Source: Phoronis australis
Lineage: Eukaryota; Phoronida; Phoronidae
DNA: 64,000 nt
NCBI GenBank assembly: GCA_002633005.1
Contig: NMRA01000030.1
Coordinates: 132,111 to 196,110 of the forward strand
Direction of reading: 5' to 3'
Below, one piece after another: positions 42,701 to 53,355 of this stretch. A model generated the notes under the pieces. It made no database searches. It saw only the letters and a program-made list of their open reading frames with translations, and was not told the DNA's origin. A program made the translations under genes and the position numbers. Position 1 is the stretch's first letter. Each line of letters starts with the position of its first letter.

Positions 42701-45700
42701 GAACACCCCTTATTGGCATTGTTAGCTGCATGAAGGAGACATTTTGTTTGTGTGTACGTGCATCCCTGTAGATAATAATACTTTTGTGGGTCCATCTCCT
42801 GCTTTTTTTCAAAGATGATTGTTATCAAACTTTGAAAATGTTTACTTAGAACTACAATAAGACATAATGTCAGCATTTTGTCATTCCTTTGATTTTACTT
42901 TCTATGCATCCATGTACTAGGGAAATGATCTATGTGCAAACTGACAAAACTCATATGCTTAGTATGAATTTTGTTCCATGATTATTAATTTTTGTGCCTC
43001 CATGTTTTTATTGCAATATTGTTTCATTGTTTCAGATCAATCAGCCATCAAAGTCGTGGCCCAAAAAAAGGTTCGTAATCTTTGCCAAAGCAGCTCTGCG
43101 TCTTGTATTCTGGTGGGCATTCTACGAAGTCTTCACTCATTTCTTGTACATAGACGCCTTATTAAACCATAATCACTTCATGGAGACAGTCTCAAACTGG
43201 GTCATTGCAGGAATTGCTTACTTAAACGGACAAATGTTCATGGTGAAGTATGTTCTCATATTTGGAATTCCATCTCTTGTTGCACGATTTGATGGGTTTG
43301 ATCCCCCAGAAGGACCGATGTGTATATCCAGGGTTTACCTGTACTCACAGATGTGGAAGTAAGTAGATGCTTGAACAGACAATGATTGTTGTTTAGAATC
43401 CCTGTTTAGTACTCAAGTGTGTGTTTATTAAGAATGTGGTAGTTGTTGGTTTTTTTACTAAAACCTGGTTATCCAGGCTGAAATTGAGAAATGAAATCTT
43501 GTGTCATTTCTGATAATTTTACAACATGAATTCAACATTAAAACATGCATTCTTAAAAAAAAACAAATTTGTTGAATTTTGTATTGTGTGTCTCGAAATA
43601 GCCTAGGGTTATTTTTTTAGTTTAGCACTCAAGTTAATGTTTGTTTATTACCATGGATAAGTCAAAGTTGGAGAGAAATAAATAAAAGACTGTGAAAAAT
43701 TTACGGTCGCATTAAATCTAAGGTACATTAGTCACATGCCAAAGTAATTGAAGAACAAAATTCCATTTCGACTTTATGTTACTCAATTGATTTTTGCTAC
43801 CTACTGTCAGTCAACTTCAGTGGGAGACATTGTTTGTCTTCAAAGTTGCTCAGTTGGTGAGCAGGCTGTCGTGCTCTTCTTTTCACATATTTTTTCTTGT
43901 TGTGATTCATGGATGACAGGGGAGGGTGAACAAGTGATAATGTAGTCATTTGCATAAGCTCTTACATGTGATTTGCGCTGACTGTCACTTGAAGTGAAAA
44001 GACAATAACAGGGCTCATATTATTAATACTGTTACTCAGGATTGTGTTCTACAAAAAGTGTACCATTCTCAAGTGATATTACATTCCAATATGTAAAAGA
44101 CTGTTTGACTGAGTGTCTCTTCATCAGTGATCAGGTTTTATTGATCAATTGTAATCAAGCAGACTCTCATTGAAATTCAAGACTTTGGCATTACAGATCA
44201 CTTCCTCATTTATGAACAGGTAATGTGTATAAATAGACATTAATTTACAGCTGACCTTTCTAAGATGAATAAATTTAGCAGTTTTTGATTTCCTGTACCC
44301 CTTAGTTTGAGCCACTTCATTGTAAGTGACATTTTAATATAGGTTCAATTTGGTTTTATTCTCTAGCAGTTTAGCAGTTATTGATTACCATTAAAACTTC
44401 TAGAATTAAACCAAAGACTTAATGAGGCGACTGTAGCAATGTCACACTAACACACTCCAGGTGGGTGTTTTTACTCTAAAGGGTTTCAAGGTATCATTTC
44501 AATCATTGTGATGACTTGCCTTCCGGCAGGAAATTAATGTCAAGATATTTCATCTCTTGGAACTGTCTCAGGCACCGTTATCTTTATTGTCTCGGTGTTG
44601 TCAACCTGGTCATAATCTTAGCATCCTCTTCCATTTGAAAAAGAAGAACCAGTTATATAATTGTATACTGGTGTTATTGACATTCAGCCAGTGTTTTGTT
44701 GCTGTATTTTAGGTGCTTTGACCGTGGCTTGTACAGTTTTCTAAAGAGGTGAGAACGATGTTTAGAGACCACGAATGAAAATGATCCAACGATGAAAACT
44801 TATTTTGGAAAGCAGTAGTTCTTTGTTTAGGCTTTATATGCCACTTTGAAACAACTTGTGTTATCATTACGTGGCATATATTCTTGACTATTGTCTTGTT
44901 GTTTGTAGTGCCTGGTTGAAAATCGTCATAAATTCAATCTAATCCTTCAACTGATAATTGACAACTTTCAAAAACGGTTCCACCCTCCAATCCTATCTAA
45001 ATTTTGCTTTGGTAAAATCAGTGTCATCAGCCACCCAAAAATGATCGTTTGTTAAATGTCTTTGCATAATTTGTACTAAGACATGCATAGCTGGATCTAA
45101 TTGGTCAATAACTTTTTTTCCAAGTACAGTTTGTTAAAAAAGCCATAAAGCAGTCATTATTTTATGCCATTGACTGACGTATAAACATTTGAATATGATT
45201 TTTTTTTTTCAAATACAGATTATTTAGTTTGCAAAATGTTGATTTTGGATTGATATTTTTGTTACTTTGGCATTCAGTAATAGCGTAAATTTCACAATGA
45301 CTTGATATATATCAGTATCCCCAAGTGTAGATATTGAGTGCCACTTAATTCTAACTGCTATTTTGGGTTTATTAAAGAAGAAACTTCTTGTCTTGTTGTT
45401 CACATCCCTAGAACTAAACTTTTTCCACAATCCAAACAACATAACATAATGGCCATCTAGTGAAATGCTGCGGGGAAATCTTAATCTTGGAATTGGCATG
45501 TACTCTTGGGTGACGCTGTTTGTGCTAATATGCCTCAAAAACAAAGACTGTTTCTGTCTAGTGGAACTTTAACATGATTGTAACTTTGACGTAATTGGAG
45601 ATTTTGTAATCATTGCTGATGTACAGCCACCAAGAATGTGCATCAGATTTTGTTTCAACATGACAACAGCTGCAACATAATGGCTCCTTCAGGAAGCCTT

Positions 45701-48700
45701 TGGGAACCATGTCATGTTCCAAAACATGGTGTCTGTGTTATCGGTGTTTCAAGAAAGGTCGAACTTCAGTTGAAAGTGATGAACATTGTGGTTGAATGTT
45801 GACGTGCAAAACAGCACAGACTGTTGAAAAAGTGCATAGAAGACAACCAGAGAATCATTCAAGACGTTTGCAACATTTTAGGAATGTCATGCAGGAGTGC
45901 TCAGCGCATTTTCTCTGACAGACTGAACAGGGGTCACATTTCTGCATATTTTGTTCAACGATGAACAGAAGGCCAGGATATCAAAAAAAAGGTTTTAAAA
46001 GATTATTACTGCTGATGAATTGTGGGTGCATGGCTGTGACCCCGAGACTTGACCCCAAGACTGACCAATAGTTATTGCAAGAGATGTCACCTGGTTCACC
46101 GAGACTGAACTGAGTTTAAGGCTACATGAAATCCATGTTGATTATTTTTTGCATTCGCAGGGCATTGCTCACAAGAAATATGTTTCTCAGGGGCAAGCTA
46201 AGGATTGGATATTGTTTGCCAGAAATGATCAGAACAATGGGAAAGCAATGACTGCACTTTCATCTTTAGAGTGTGCCTGTTCACACATTGCTCATTTCTA
46301 GGAGTTCTTGGATTCTAGAAACACTATAATCATTTCACCACCAGTCTAGCTCCCTGTGACTTTCTTCTGTTTCCCTAAGAGCTAAATTTCAAGTTGAAGG
46401 GGCTAGTTAATTCAGGAGAATCGAAGACAATTGCTGATGTAATTGTTGAAAGAGACTATGATATTATCAGAAATACCTAGGCTGCTGAAATATACACTGG
46501 GATCATTGCGTACATGCCAGGGGGGTTATTACGAAGAGACTAGTTGATAGATTACCAGTTCTAGGAAACAAATAACCTTTTTTATCTGAGCGTTCCTTTC
46601 ATTGTGGACAGCAGCATCATTGCCATTGTCATCTTTGGTGTATGAGCCATGACTAACACTAGCAGTGACCTCTTTATAAGTGGCAGTCTTTGTAATCACA
46701 CCTGCATTTGTGTCATTGAGTTCATGACAACACCATCGATGTTGTGGTCGGTGCCAGTATCATCACCCATGTTTTGGTTGCTGTTGGTGACATGGCCATG
46801 TTTTGGTTGCTATTGGTGACATGGCCATGTTTTGGTTGCTATCGGTGATATGGCCGTGTTCTTGCTTTCATCCTGTTTTAAGTTCTTTTTATTCAAGGTC
46901 ACCTGTAGTCACTCCTCAGATCGCTTTCATTTTTTCTTATTTCATAGAGAAATGATAGGCATCAAGACAAAACATAGTGAATATTATTTATATTAAGTTA
47001 TGATTAAAACTGTGGTGACAGTGATTTTAGCATGTCATTTATCATTATTGTTAGCAATGGACATAAGCTAACAATGATGTTAGTGATATTAAAAGGCTCT
47101 GAACTAATAACAGTTTATTCCATTTCAGACATATCTACATTCCATTAGGTGGCTCCTCCTATGGGATATTCAGACAACTTCTCGCGTCTGGTGCTTGCTT
47201 CCTATTCATATTCTTCTGGCATGGTGCCGAGTACTATCTGTTTGTTTGGACTGTGTTAAACTTCATTGGAATAAGCATTGAAGCTGCAGGAAAGTCCATC
47301 ACTAAGTTACCTGTCTTCCAGACGTATCAGGTAAAACAGTAACTCTAAAGAAGGTTGAGAAGGTCATCAAACTTTACCCAAGACTGGTTCTGTCTCTTGT
47401 TTAATTATACTTGAAACAATTTCTTGAGTTTTAACTCTCAAAATGGATGCCATGGGTTATAGCAAACAAATGCTTGCCTTGTTACACGTTAGCCAAATAT
47501 ACTATCAATTCCAAATCTTTTGTCACAGCTACTATTATCTTTTGGCTGAAACACCTTTCGGATTTTACACGAGGCTTTACTATATATTCCTTCGCAGCAC
47601 CCTCTTTGACCTGAAAGAAACTTTAATTGTCAATGAAAACTTCTCTTTTCCTTTCAAACTTTCAACCACAAAATTATAGACTTTCTGATTGTAAGTCATC
47701 AAAAGCACTTGTATACATGAGCCAGCACTCAAAAATTCCCTAATCAAGCGTTATTTAAATTTTTGGTAAAAGCGTCCGTTGGCAATTTGAAGGTGGCTTG
47801 ACGACCGCTCCAGTTTTCTTAGCTGAAGTCAGTGTATGTTTGCGTGTATGGACCAACAGGTGAACAGGAAGTAGACACTCAGTCTTCCGGTAGTGAACAG
47901 CAATAATATCTCAGTCACATTTTGAATAGATCTCCATTGCTTTGCAAATAGACTACATTCAGCATTAGATCTAAACTTTGGTCAAGTTGCATGCCATGTT
48001 GAAAATTTGCTATGTTGAGATGACCAAGCATAAGGGTTTGCCGCACTATCCGTAGCAAATGTATTGAAACCCTTCTTACAGTGTTTAAGCTCACTTGAGT
48101 AAACATACATGAATATTAATGTTATGTAGAACCCTAGGAAAATTTCCAAATTTGGTTTACTATAGAACATCATATAAATGGCAGACTGGATTCATATGAA
48201 ATGTTCAGATAATATGCTTTATTTTTATGCTCTTCTGCAAACGGATGTTAGAAATTGCTTTTAAAATGTTCCACATGTGAGNAACTGTCTGTGTGGTATC
48301 GGTGTTTCAAGAAAGGTCTAATTTCAGTTGAAAGTGATGAACATTGACGTGCAAAACAGCACAGACTGTTGAAAAAGTGCACACAGTTATCATGGAAGAC
48401 AACCAGAGAATCATTCAAGACGTTTGCAACATTTTAGGAATGTCTTGCAGGAGTGCTCAGCGCATTTTCTCTGACAGACTGAACAAGGGTCACATTTCTG
48501 CATATTTTGTTCAACGATGAACAGAAGGCCAGGGGGGGGGTATTACGAAGAGACTAGTTGATAGATTACCAGTTCTAGGAAACAAATAAACTTTTTTATC
48601 TGAGCGTTCCTTTCATTGTGGACAGCAGCATCATTGCCATTCTCATCTTCGGCGTATGAGCCATGACTGTCACTAGCAGTGACCTCTTTATAAGTGGCAG

Positions 48701-51305
48701 TCTTAATTCTTTGTAATCTCACCTGCATTTGTGTCATTGAGTTCCTGACAACACCATCAATGTTGTGGTCAGTGCCAGTATCATCACCCATGTTTTGGTT
48801 GCTATTGGTGACATGGCCATGTTTTGGTTGCTATTGGTGATATGGCCGTGTTCTTGCTTTCATCCTGTTTTAAGTTCTTTATTCAAGGTCACCTGTAGTC
48901 ACTTCTCAGATCGCTTTCATTTTTTCTTATTTCATAGAGAAATGATGGGCATCAAGACAAAACATAGTGAATATTATTTATGTTAAGTATTAAAACTGTA
49001 GTGACAATGATTGTAGCATGTCATTTATTATTATTAGCAATGGAGATAAGCTAACAATAATGTTAGTGATATTAAAAGGCTCTGAACTCACAACAGTTTA
49101 TTCCATTTCAGACATATCTACATTCCATTAGGTGGTTCCTCCTATGGGATATTCAGACAACTTCTCGCGTCTGGTGCCTGCTTCCTATTCATATTCTTCT
49201 GGCATGGTGCAGAATACTATCTGTTTGTTTGGACTGTGTTAAACTTCATTGGAATAAGCATTGAAGCTGCAGGAAAGTCCATCACCAAGTTACCTGTCTT
49301 CCAGACGTATCAGGTAAAACAGTAACTCTGAAGCAGATTAAGAAGATCATCAAACTTTACCCAGGACTGGTTCTGTCTCTTGTTATTATACTTGAAACAA
49401 TTTCTTGAGTTTTAACTCTCAAAATGGATGTCATGGGTTATAGCAAACAAATGCTTGCCTTGTTACACGTTAGCCAAATATACTATCAATTCCAAATCTT
49501 TTGTCACAGCTACTATTATCTTTTGGCTGAAACACCTTTCGGATTTTACACGAGGCTTTACTATATATTCCTTCGCAGCACCCTCTTTGACCTGAAAGAA
49601 ACTTTAATTGTCAATGAAAACTTCTCTTTTCCTTTCAAACTTTCAACCACAAAATTATAGACTTTCTGATTGTAAGTCATCAAAAGCACTTGTATACATG
49701 AGCCAGCACTCAAAAATTCCCTAATCAAGCGTTATTTAAATTTTTGGTAAAAGCGTCCGTTGGCAATTTGAAGGTGGCTTGACGACCGCTCCAGTTTTCT
49801 TAGCTGAAGTCAGTGTATGTTTGCGTGTATGGACCAACAGGTGAACAGGAAGTAGACACTCAGTCTTCCGGTAGTGAACAGCAATAATATCTCAGTCACA
49901 TTTTGAATAGATCTCCATTGCTTTGCAAATAGACTACATTCAGCATTAGATCTAAACTTTGGTCAAGTTGCATGCCATGTTGAAAATTTGCTATGTTGAG
50001 ATGACCAAGCATAAGGGTTTGCCGCACTATCCGTAGCAAATGTATTGAAACCCTTCTTACAGTGTTTAAGCTCACTTGAGTAAACATACATGAATATTAA
50101 TGTTATGTAGAACCCTAGGAAAATTTCCAAATTTGGCTTACTATAGAACATCATATAAATGGCAGACTGGATTCATATGAAATGTTCAGATAATATGCTT
50201 TATTTTTATGCTCTTCTGCAAACGGATGTTAGAAATTGCTTTTAAAATGTTCCACATGTGAGAGGCTATCAAAAAATAGAACATTTCTGATTTTTTTAAA
50301 TTATAAAAAGAAACCAGAATGATCATTCAGAAAACTAATATCTTGAACATTTTACATTTAACGTTACGTTATTGATATTCTTTTTGCTATAGATTTAGTA
50401 CTACATTTTTCTAAAAATTCATCGCCACGTGGTCCAGTTAAAAGGACAGTTGATAAGAAGTCAAAAATCAAATTCTACTGGCTTTCAACTTTCAAAACTT
50501 ATATTCTTTAACTGAGTTAAAGTGTACACTTTGGGATAAATACACAAACTTGTCCACAATGTCGTACATAACTATAAAGAGGTCTTCTTAAGAAATCAGT
50601 ATACATATTAGGCTGATGCTCCTTTATTTGAATGTACATATTAGGCCGATGCTCCTTTATTTGAATGTGTATATTAGGCCCATGCACGTTTATTTGGTAT
50701 TTGCTAAAGAAAGCTTTTTGCTCAGTGGTGTTTCTGATATAGACACGTGCTTCACAGGCTGCGATCCTTTGTATACTTGCATATCTTCAACTCGGCATTT
50801 TGTGGTTTTGTAGATTGCTCTTGCTGCTTGATTAGTAAATGTTAAATTGATTACATGTCATTAAGTCACTACTTGTATCATTATGCTTGGAAAAAGACGT
50901 TGTGTCCAAACTACTAATGGTGGTCCTGCTTGTTTGAAACACGTGTATTTTCACGTTTGCGTTGTTAAAATTAATGCTAAAATGAGGCATTGTGTCCTAA
51001 ACAACAGCGCATAACATTATTTTTTGCAGCACCATTTATGTGTGCAAATAGTGAATTATCAATCTGTCCACTTTTCAGAAGGTGTTGTCATATTCTTGCA
51101 GTCTGTCATTCCTGGTTACTGAGTGTTGAAGTAATCATGACTGCACTCATTAATTGTCATTTCAGGATGCTTATTATCATTATCACATTGTGTGCTTTTC
51201 TTCAGTGTCCTGACACTGATGAGTTAAAGGCAGAGTACATGAACGGGTGGACTGGTTCCCATGACTTTATTTTATTGTTTGCTCGCAAAAAGGGTTTGCC
51301 TTCCA

Positions 51306-51348
<43 letters not shown>

Positions 51349-53355
51349 TATCATTTGATCTCTTGGCAAAATTTAAATGTTAGAATACAATGATCATTAA
51401 AAAGTGCACTTAATGTGCTCATTGCTTATCCCCACATTATTTCCTAATGTGTTCACACGAGAAATTGCTCCTGGAACGAGTATAAATCTGGAGCCTGAGC
51501 TGCATCCTGTTCCATTGTCATGTGTACAGGGAGTTAGTGCTATAAAATAGATTGTTCATTGTCTGATGATGTTAAACAAAGTGACTTCCTAGTAGACATG
51601 GTGTAACACAGATGGTCAGGCATAAACATGATTTCACACTTTAACAAAGTCAATGTAATAATAATGATCAAAGTCTGCTCATACTATTGATTTGTTCACC
51701 TTCAATTCCAGTTTTCACGTGCAATGGAGAGACGACTTTCAGCTTTGTTAATGGTTCCGTTACTGGGTCTTTCAACGTTTGGTTACTTCTTCTTCATGGG
51801 AGGTCAAGAAGTGGGCCAACTGTATGTCAGCCGTCTGCTTGTTGGTAAGTACCACCGTGTTTTCAACGAAATTTTGCTCGCTCAGGCATTTTGCACGGAG
51901 GTTCCTGTGCCCAGAGTTTTTTGCAGTTTGCTAGCTTATTACTTATCTGTGTGATTGCTTGGCCAAATTACCAGTAGTTACAAACACAACACATAGTGGT
52001 GATGTGAATGTAAAGTAGCTTGAAAGTTGCCAAATGTTATTAAGAACGAGTTTTTTGGCGAAAATGATCAGTCGCAAATCACTGAACCGTGTCCATTAAG
52101 TATCGTATCATGGTGATGGGGCATAACAGTGCATGATGCGGCCTATGTGAGCGTTCGAGGTACGTCATTAGTGCAAAGGTAACATGGAGAGGCAGATCTA
52201 CAGGAGGTTCAGCGGGTTTAAACCCCCCCCCCCCAGGACAGGATCAAAAATAAAAATAAAAATAAAATAAAAATCATCGGCAGGAAAACGAAATCAGGTA
52301 CAAAAACCAAAAAATCTTACACAGGAAATGGGAAAACCCCCTTCCGACCTTCCCTCCACGTGGTGCTATGCGCCTCGGATTCGCGTGAATCCTAATCCCC
52401 CTTGCTGAAAACGTAAATCTGCCACTGCCACATTTGCAGAATTTTTTGTTTTCGCTACAAATTGTCCATGAATACAAATGCACTTTGTTTAGTGTAGATG
52501 ATGTTCAAATAGCATTGTTGTTTAGTTCCTGCTATACATTATTAGCATATAATTAGTTAGAAGCATGCAAATACATTCTTAAAAAACATGTCTGTCAGGA
52601 TCAAAGTTCTTGAGCACAGAATTAGTAGTCACCTGATTATGACCAAATGTCAAGTTGATGGTCAACAGTTCGCTTTTAATCTAAAAACATCATTGGGAAT
52701 ATAGAATACATCATGCATGATCTACAGTCAAAACAATGTAACAGGAAATAGTCACAACTAACATATACATGGAGACATCAACACACTGGTATAGCGGTAA
52801 ATTAAGGAGAAGTTTGTCAGCTGATCAGTGTTAAATAGTGACATAGGTAGCCTGTTGTGGCTAAAGCAGCCTGTGGGTCAGTGATAAATAGAGGCTAATT
52901 AAAGCACATACTGGTAGCCTGCTGATCTTTCAAAGCATATACGTCTTTCTGTTGCTTTCACTAGACAAGATTTTAACAGAGTCACGATTAATAGTCTGTG
53001 TTGAAGTTGCCACTGCACTCATTATTGCACTTTTCTGGCCATTTGTTACAAGTTATTAGACTAGTCAACTATGACTAATCGTCTGGTTTTCTTGTCAGAC
53101 AACACTTTGTGATCTGTGCTTAGGCTTATTGTAGTGTTACATTTACTGCCATGACCTTTCTGTGTACACAGTGCCCTTTTATTGCGTAACTTGTTCTTTT
53201 TACAACCTTGAAATTGTTAATTACTCCTAATTGTTACAGGGGGTAGCACATCAGCACTACTGGCAATCAGCTACTTTACACAAATACAAGTATCCATAGA
53301 TATACAGAAATGGGAGGAAACACCATTAACACCGAGGACAGTGGCGGGGACCTAA
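30570..53355 (+). CDS. HHAT: Hedgehog acyltransferase (protein-cysteine N-palmitoyltransferase), complete nine-exon gene
   Basis: Joined exons: 30570-30747, 31618-31793, 34251-34448, 41500-41739, 43036-43358, 44713-44748, 47129-47330, 51712-51844, 53240-53355. All are GT-AG with matching phases and total 1602 nt (533 residues; human HHAT has 493). The product aligns with HHAT from the FEWHFW segment to the last membrane segments. The MBOAT catalytic pair is present: Asp375 in CFDRGLYSFLKR and His415 in FFWHGAEYY, 40 residues apart as in the human enzyme (Asp339, His379). Cys360 matches the human Cys324 that I recall as the heme-coordinating residue. HHAT is a multi-pass ER membrane enzyme that adds palmitate to the N-terminal Cys of Hedgehog proteins. 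Exon 7 and exons 8-9 occur again downstream in what look like unmerged assembly overlaps. An intact frame implies a working gene. Confidence 0.95.
31618..31793 (+). CDS. HHAT: HHAT exon 2 (residues 60-118)
   Basis: Acceptor atattacag, donor gtacac. It encodes YEEFLPAYGFSPGWSFLGRQ then DISNFEWHFWKMW and a membrane segment. The FEWxFW pattern is typical of HHAT. An alternative acceptor about 39 bases upstream (gttttcag) does not keep the phase. Confidence 0.9.
32284..32430 (+). repeat. pair of ~90-bp G-rich palindromic repeats
   Basis: Two units share gggggctatagccc or gggggactatagtcccc, then tttttttcagtgct, then gcccatg. Each contains a short palindrome around TATA. Confidence 0.7.
32781..33114. 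mobile_element. foldback (inverted-repeat) element in HHAT intron 2
   Basis: A left arm of about 57 bases (32866-32922) is complementary to 33056-33114 over most of its length: caagaatggatcaactgaaa on the left pairs with tttcagttgatccattcttg on the right. A second, inner inverted repeat (gtaatgaatatgat and atcatattcattac, 33007-33050) lies between them. A related sequence at 10680-10860 shares the 85 bases before the arm, so this is a dispersed family. Confidence 0.85.
34251..34448 (+). CDS. HHAT: HHAT exon 3 (residues 119-184)
   Basis: Acceptor ctgctttcag, donor gtaaga, 66 codons in phase 0. It encodes two to three hydrophobic segments (FKKWVYTTAGLASLTFLMGW onward, ending LLLLATLNFNPFSDLM), collinear with human HHAT membrane segments. 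Confidence 0.9.
36595..36960 (+). pseudogene. decayed coding relic of unknown identity in HHAT intron 3
   Basis: One plus-strand frame reads as protein-like text for about 90 codons interrupted by two stops: KSSQPARRYPSGQLSEGARE, LLPEDMSKRICSLRNESGEK, DYWLIPQQVQSNFLR. It is preceded by an acceptor-like ttttag. Composition and continuity suggest a dead transposon or processed gene. I do not recognise the family. Confidence 0.45.
39880..40780 (-). repeat. inverted copy of the CTCF-core repeat family (HHAT intron 3)
   Basis: Tail-like ggcatctgtttggcatccag near 40135, then gagtggcaattttg near 40241, tgccacttagtgtctg near 40374 and cctagtggcattgtc near 40723, all complementary to the family motifs. 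Confidence 0.65.
41018..41404. repeat. 27-bp minisatellite, about 14 units, in HHAT intron 3
   Basis: The unit is gagcacgatctcttgcaata acaagct. Since 27 is divisible by three, open frames appear on both strands (SCNNKLSTI on plus, LLLQEIVLS on minus); I regard them as by-products of the repeat. Confidence 0.95.
41500..41739 (+). CDS. HHAT: HHAT exon 4 (residues 185-264)
   Basis: Acceptor tttttttcag, donor gtaagt, 80 codons. It encodes EDDPYEYQYYLLVFTVAMLN, IRCISFGLEVCH, and the conserved YFFYLPLFFCGPIFTYDTF. The YxPxxxxGPI pattern is a family hallmark. It begins about 95 bases after a 27-bp minisatellite. Confidence 0.94.
41740..43035 (+). other. HHAT intron 4
   Basis: Possible diverged inverted copy of the CTCF-core repeat near 42280-42640 (gtgccctctgttggc; cttcatgaaatttggcatgt). 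Nothing else recognised. Confidence 0.5.
43036..43358 (+). CDS. HHAT: HHAT exon 5 (residues 265-371)
   Basis: Acceptor tgtttcag, donor gtaagt. It encodes RFVIFAKAALRLVFWWAFYE, then METVSNWVIAGIAYLNGQMF, KYVLIFGIPSLVARFDGFDP and GPMCISRVYLYSQMW. Cys360 aligns with the heme-linked Cys of human HHAT by its 15-residue distance to the catalytic Asp. Confidence 0.95.
43359..44712 (+). other. HHAT intron 5
   Basis: No repeat or gene recognised. Confidence 0.6.
44713..44748 (+). CDS. HHAT: HHAT exon 6 micro-exon (residues 372-383), catalytic Asp
   Basis: A 36-nt exon between acceptor gtattttag and donor gtgaga. With the flanking exons it reads KCFDRGLYSFLKR, containing Asp375 of the MBOAT active site. 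It is easily missed by gene finders. Confidence 0.93.
45580..46575 (+). mobile_element. dead mariner-type DNA transposon in HHAT intron 6
   Basis: Pieces of a Tc1/mariner transposase occur in order but in different frames: YRCFKKGRTSVESDE, IIQDVCNILGMSCRSAQRIF, IITADELWVHGCDPET (first catalytic Asp region), HSQGIAHKKYVSQGQ, EFLDSRNTI and the LAPCDFF-like region near 46350, ending with a CQGGYYEE remnant near 46520. There are multiple stops and frameshifts, so it is not functional. Terminal inverted repeats were not resolved. Confidence 0.85.
46768..46855. repeat. 29-bp minisatellite, 3 units, in HHAT intron 6
   Basis: The unit is ccatgttttggttgctattg gtgacatgg. The second copy of the block (from 48789) has only two units, so the array varies in copy number between the two blocks. 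Confidence 0.9.
47129..47330 (+). CDS. HHAT: HHAT exon 7 (residues 384-451), catalytic His
   Basis: Acceptor catttcag, donor gtaaaa. It encodes RHIYIPLGGSSYGIFRQLLA, CFLFIFFWHGAEYYLFVW and NFIGISIEAAGKS. His415 is the MBOAT catalytic His. A near-identical copy lies at 49112. Confidence 0.95.
48283..48580 (+). mobile_element. internally deleted copy of the same mariner relic
   Basis: Matches 45729-45976, then jumps to 46516 onward. The join lies at a short shared gccagg followed by a G run, consistent with a ~540-bp deletion at microhomology. It belongs to the second copy of tandem block 1. Confidence 0.85.
49112..49313 (+). CDS. HHAT: second copy of HHAT exon 7 (probable unmerged haplotype)
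   Basis: Same 202-nt exon with intact splice sites, 1983 bases downstream. The coding differences I could see are synonymous (for example GCT/GCC, GAG/GAA, ACT/ACC). Exon 7 has 202 nt and enters in phase 2, so splicing both copies in series would break the frame; at most one can be used. An undetermined base at 48282 marks the junction. Confidence 0.85.
50607..50696. repeat. 33-bp minisatellite, about 2.8 units, in HHAT intron 7
   Basis: The unit resembles tattaggccgatgctccttt atttgaatgtaca. Confidence 0.88.
51309..51353. repeat. (ATT)n microsatellite in HHAT intron 7
   Basis: Almost pure TTA/ATT triplets. Confidence 0.95.
51712..51844 (+). CDS. HHAT: HHAT exon 8 (residues 452-495)
   Basis: Acceptor caattccag, donor gtaagt. 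It encodes FSRAMERRLSALLMVPLLGL then FGYFFFMGGQEVGQLYVSRL, matching the late HHAT segment with the GGxEVG motif. Confidence 0.94.
52191..52423. mobile_element. short element with terminal inverted repeats (MITE-like), HHAT intron 8
   Basis: Starts ggcagatctac and ends gtaaatctgcc (gtagatctgcc in the second copy, a perfect 11-bp inverted repeat). The interior is A-rich with a C run. No coding capacity. Confidence 0.65.
53240..53355 (+). CDS. HHAT: HHAT exon 9 (residues 496-533 and stop)
   Basis: Acceptor ttgttacag. It encodes the last membrane segment (GGSTSALLAISYFTQIQVSI) and a tail ending PRTVAGT before TAA at 53353-53355. The tail has no obvious counterpart in vertebrate HHAT. Confidence 0.88.

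Larger units (their letters stand above)
45729..48281. repeat. tandem block 1, first copy (HHAT exon 7 region)
   Basis: Covers the mariner relic, a 29-bp minisatellite, exon 7 and the following intron to ccacatgtgag. It recurs at 48283-50262. The undetermined base at 48282 sits exactly between the copies. Confidence 0.9.
48283..50262. repeat. tandem block 1, second copy
   Basis: Starts with the internal mariner segment (gtctgtgtggtatcggtg) and ends at the same ccacatgtgag as the first copy, then continues into unique intron. It is shorter because of a ~540-bp deletion in the mariner relic and one fewer 29-bp minisatellite unit. Confidence 0.9.
49314..51711 (+). other. HHAT intron 7 after the second exon 7 copy
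   Basis: Contains the end of tandem block 1 (to 50262), a 33-bp minisatellite (50607) and an ATT microsatellite (51309). Confidence 0.7.

Noticed and set aside
47129-49313. Genuine duplication of HHAT exon 7
   Set aside because: The exon length and phase would break the frame if both were used, and an undetermined base marks the join; an unmerged overlap is the simpler reading.
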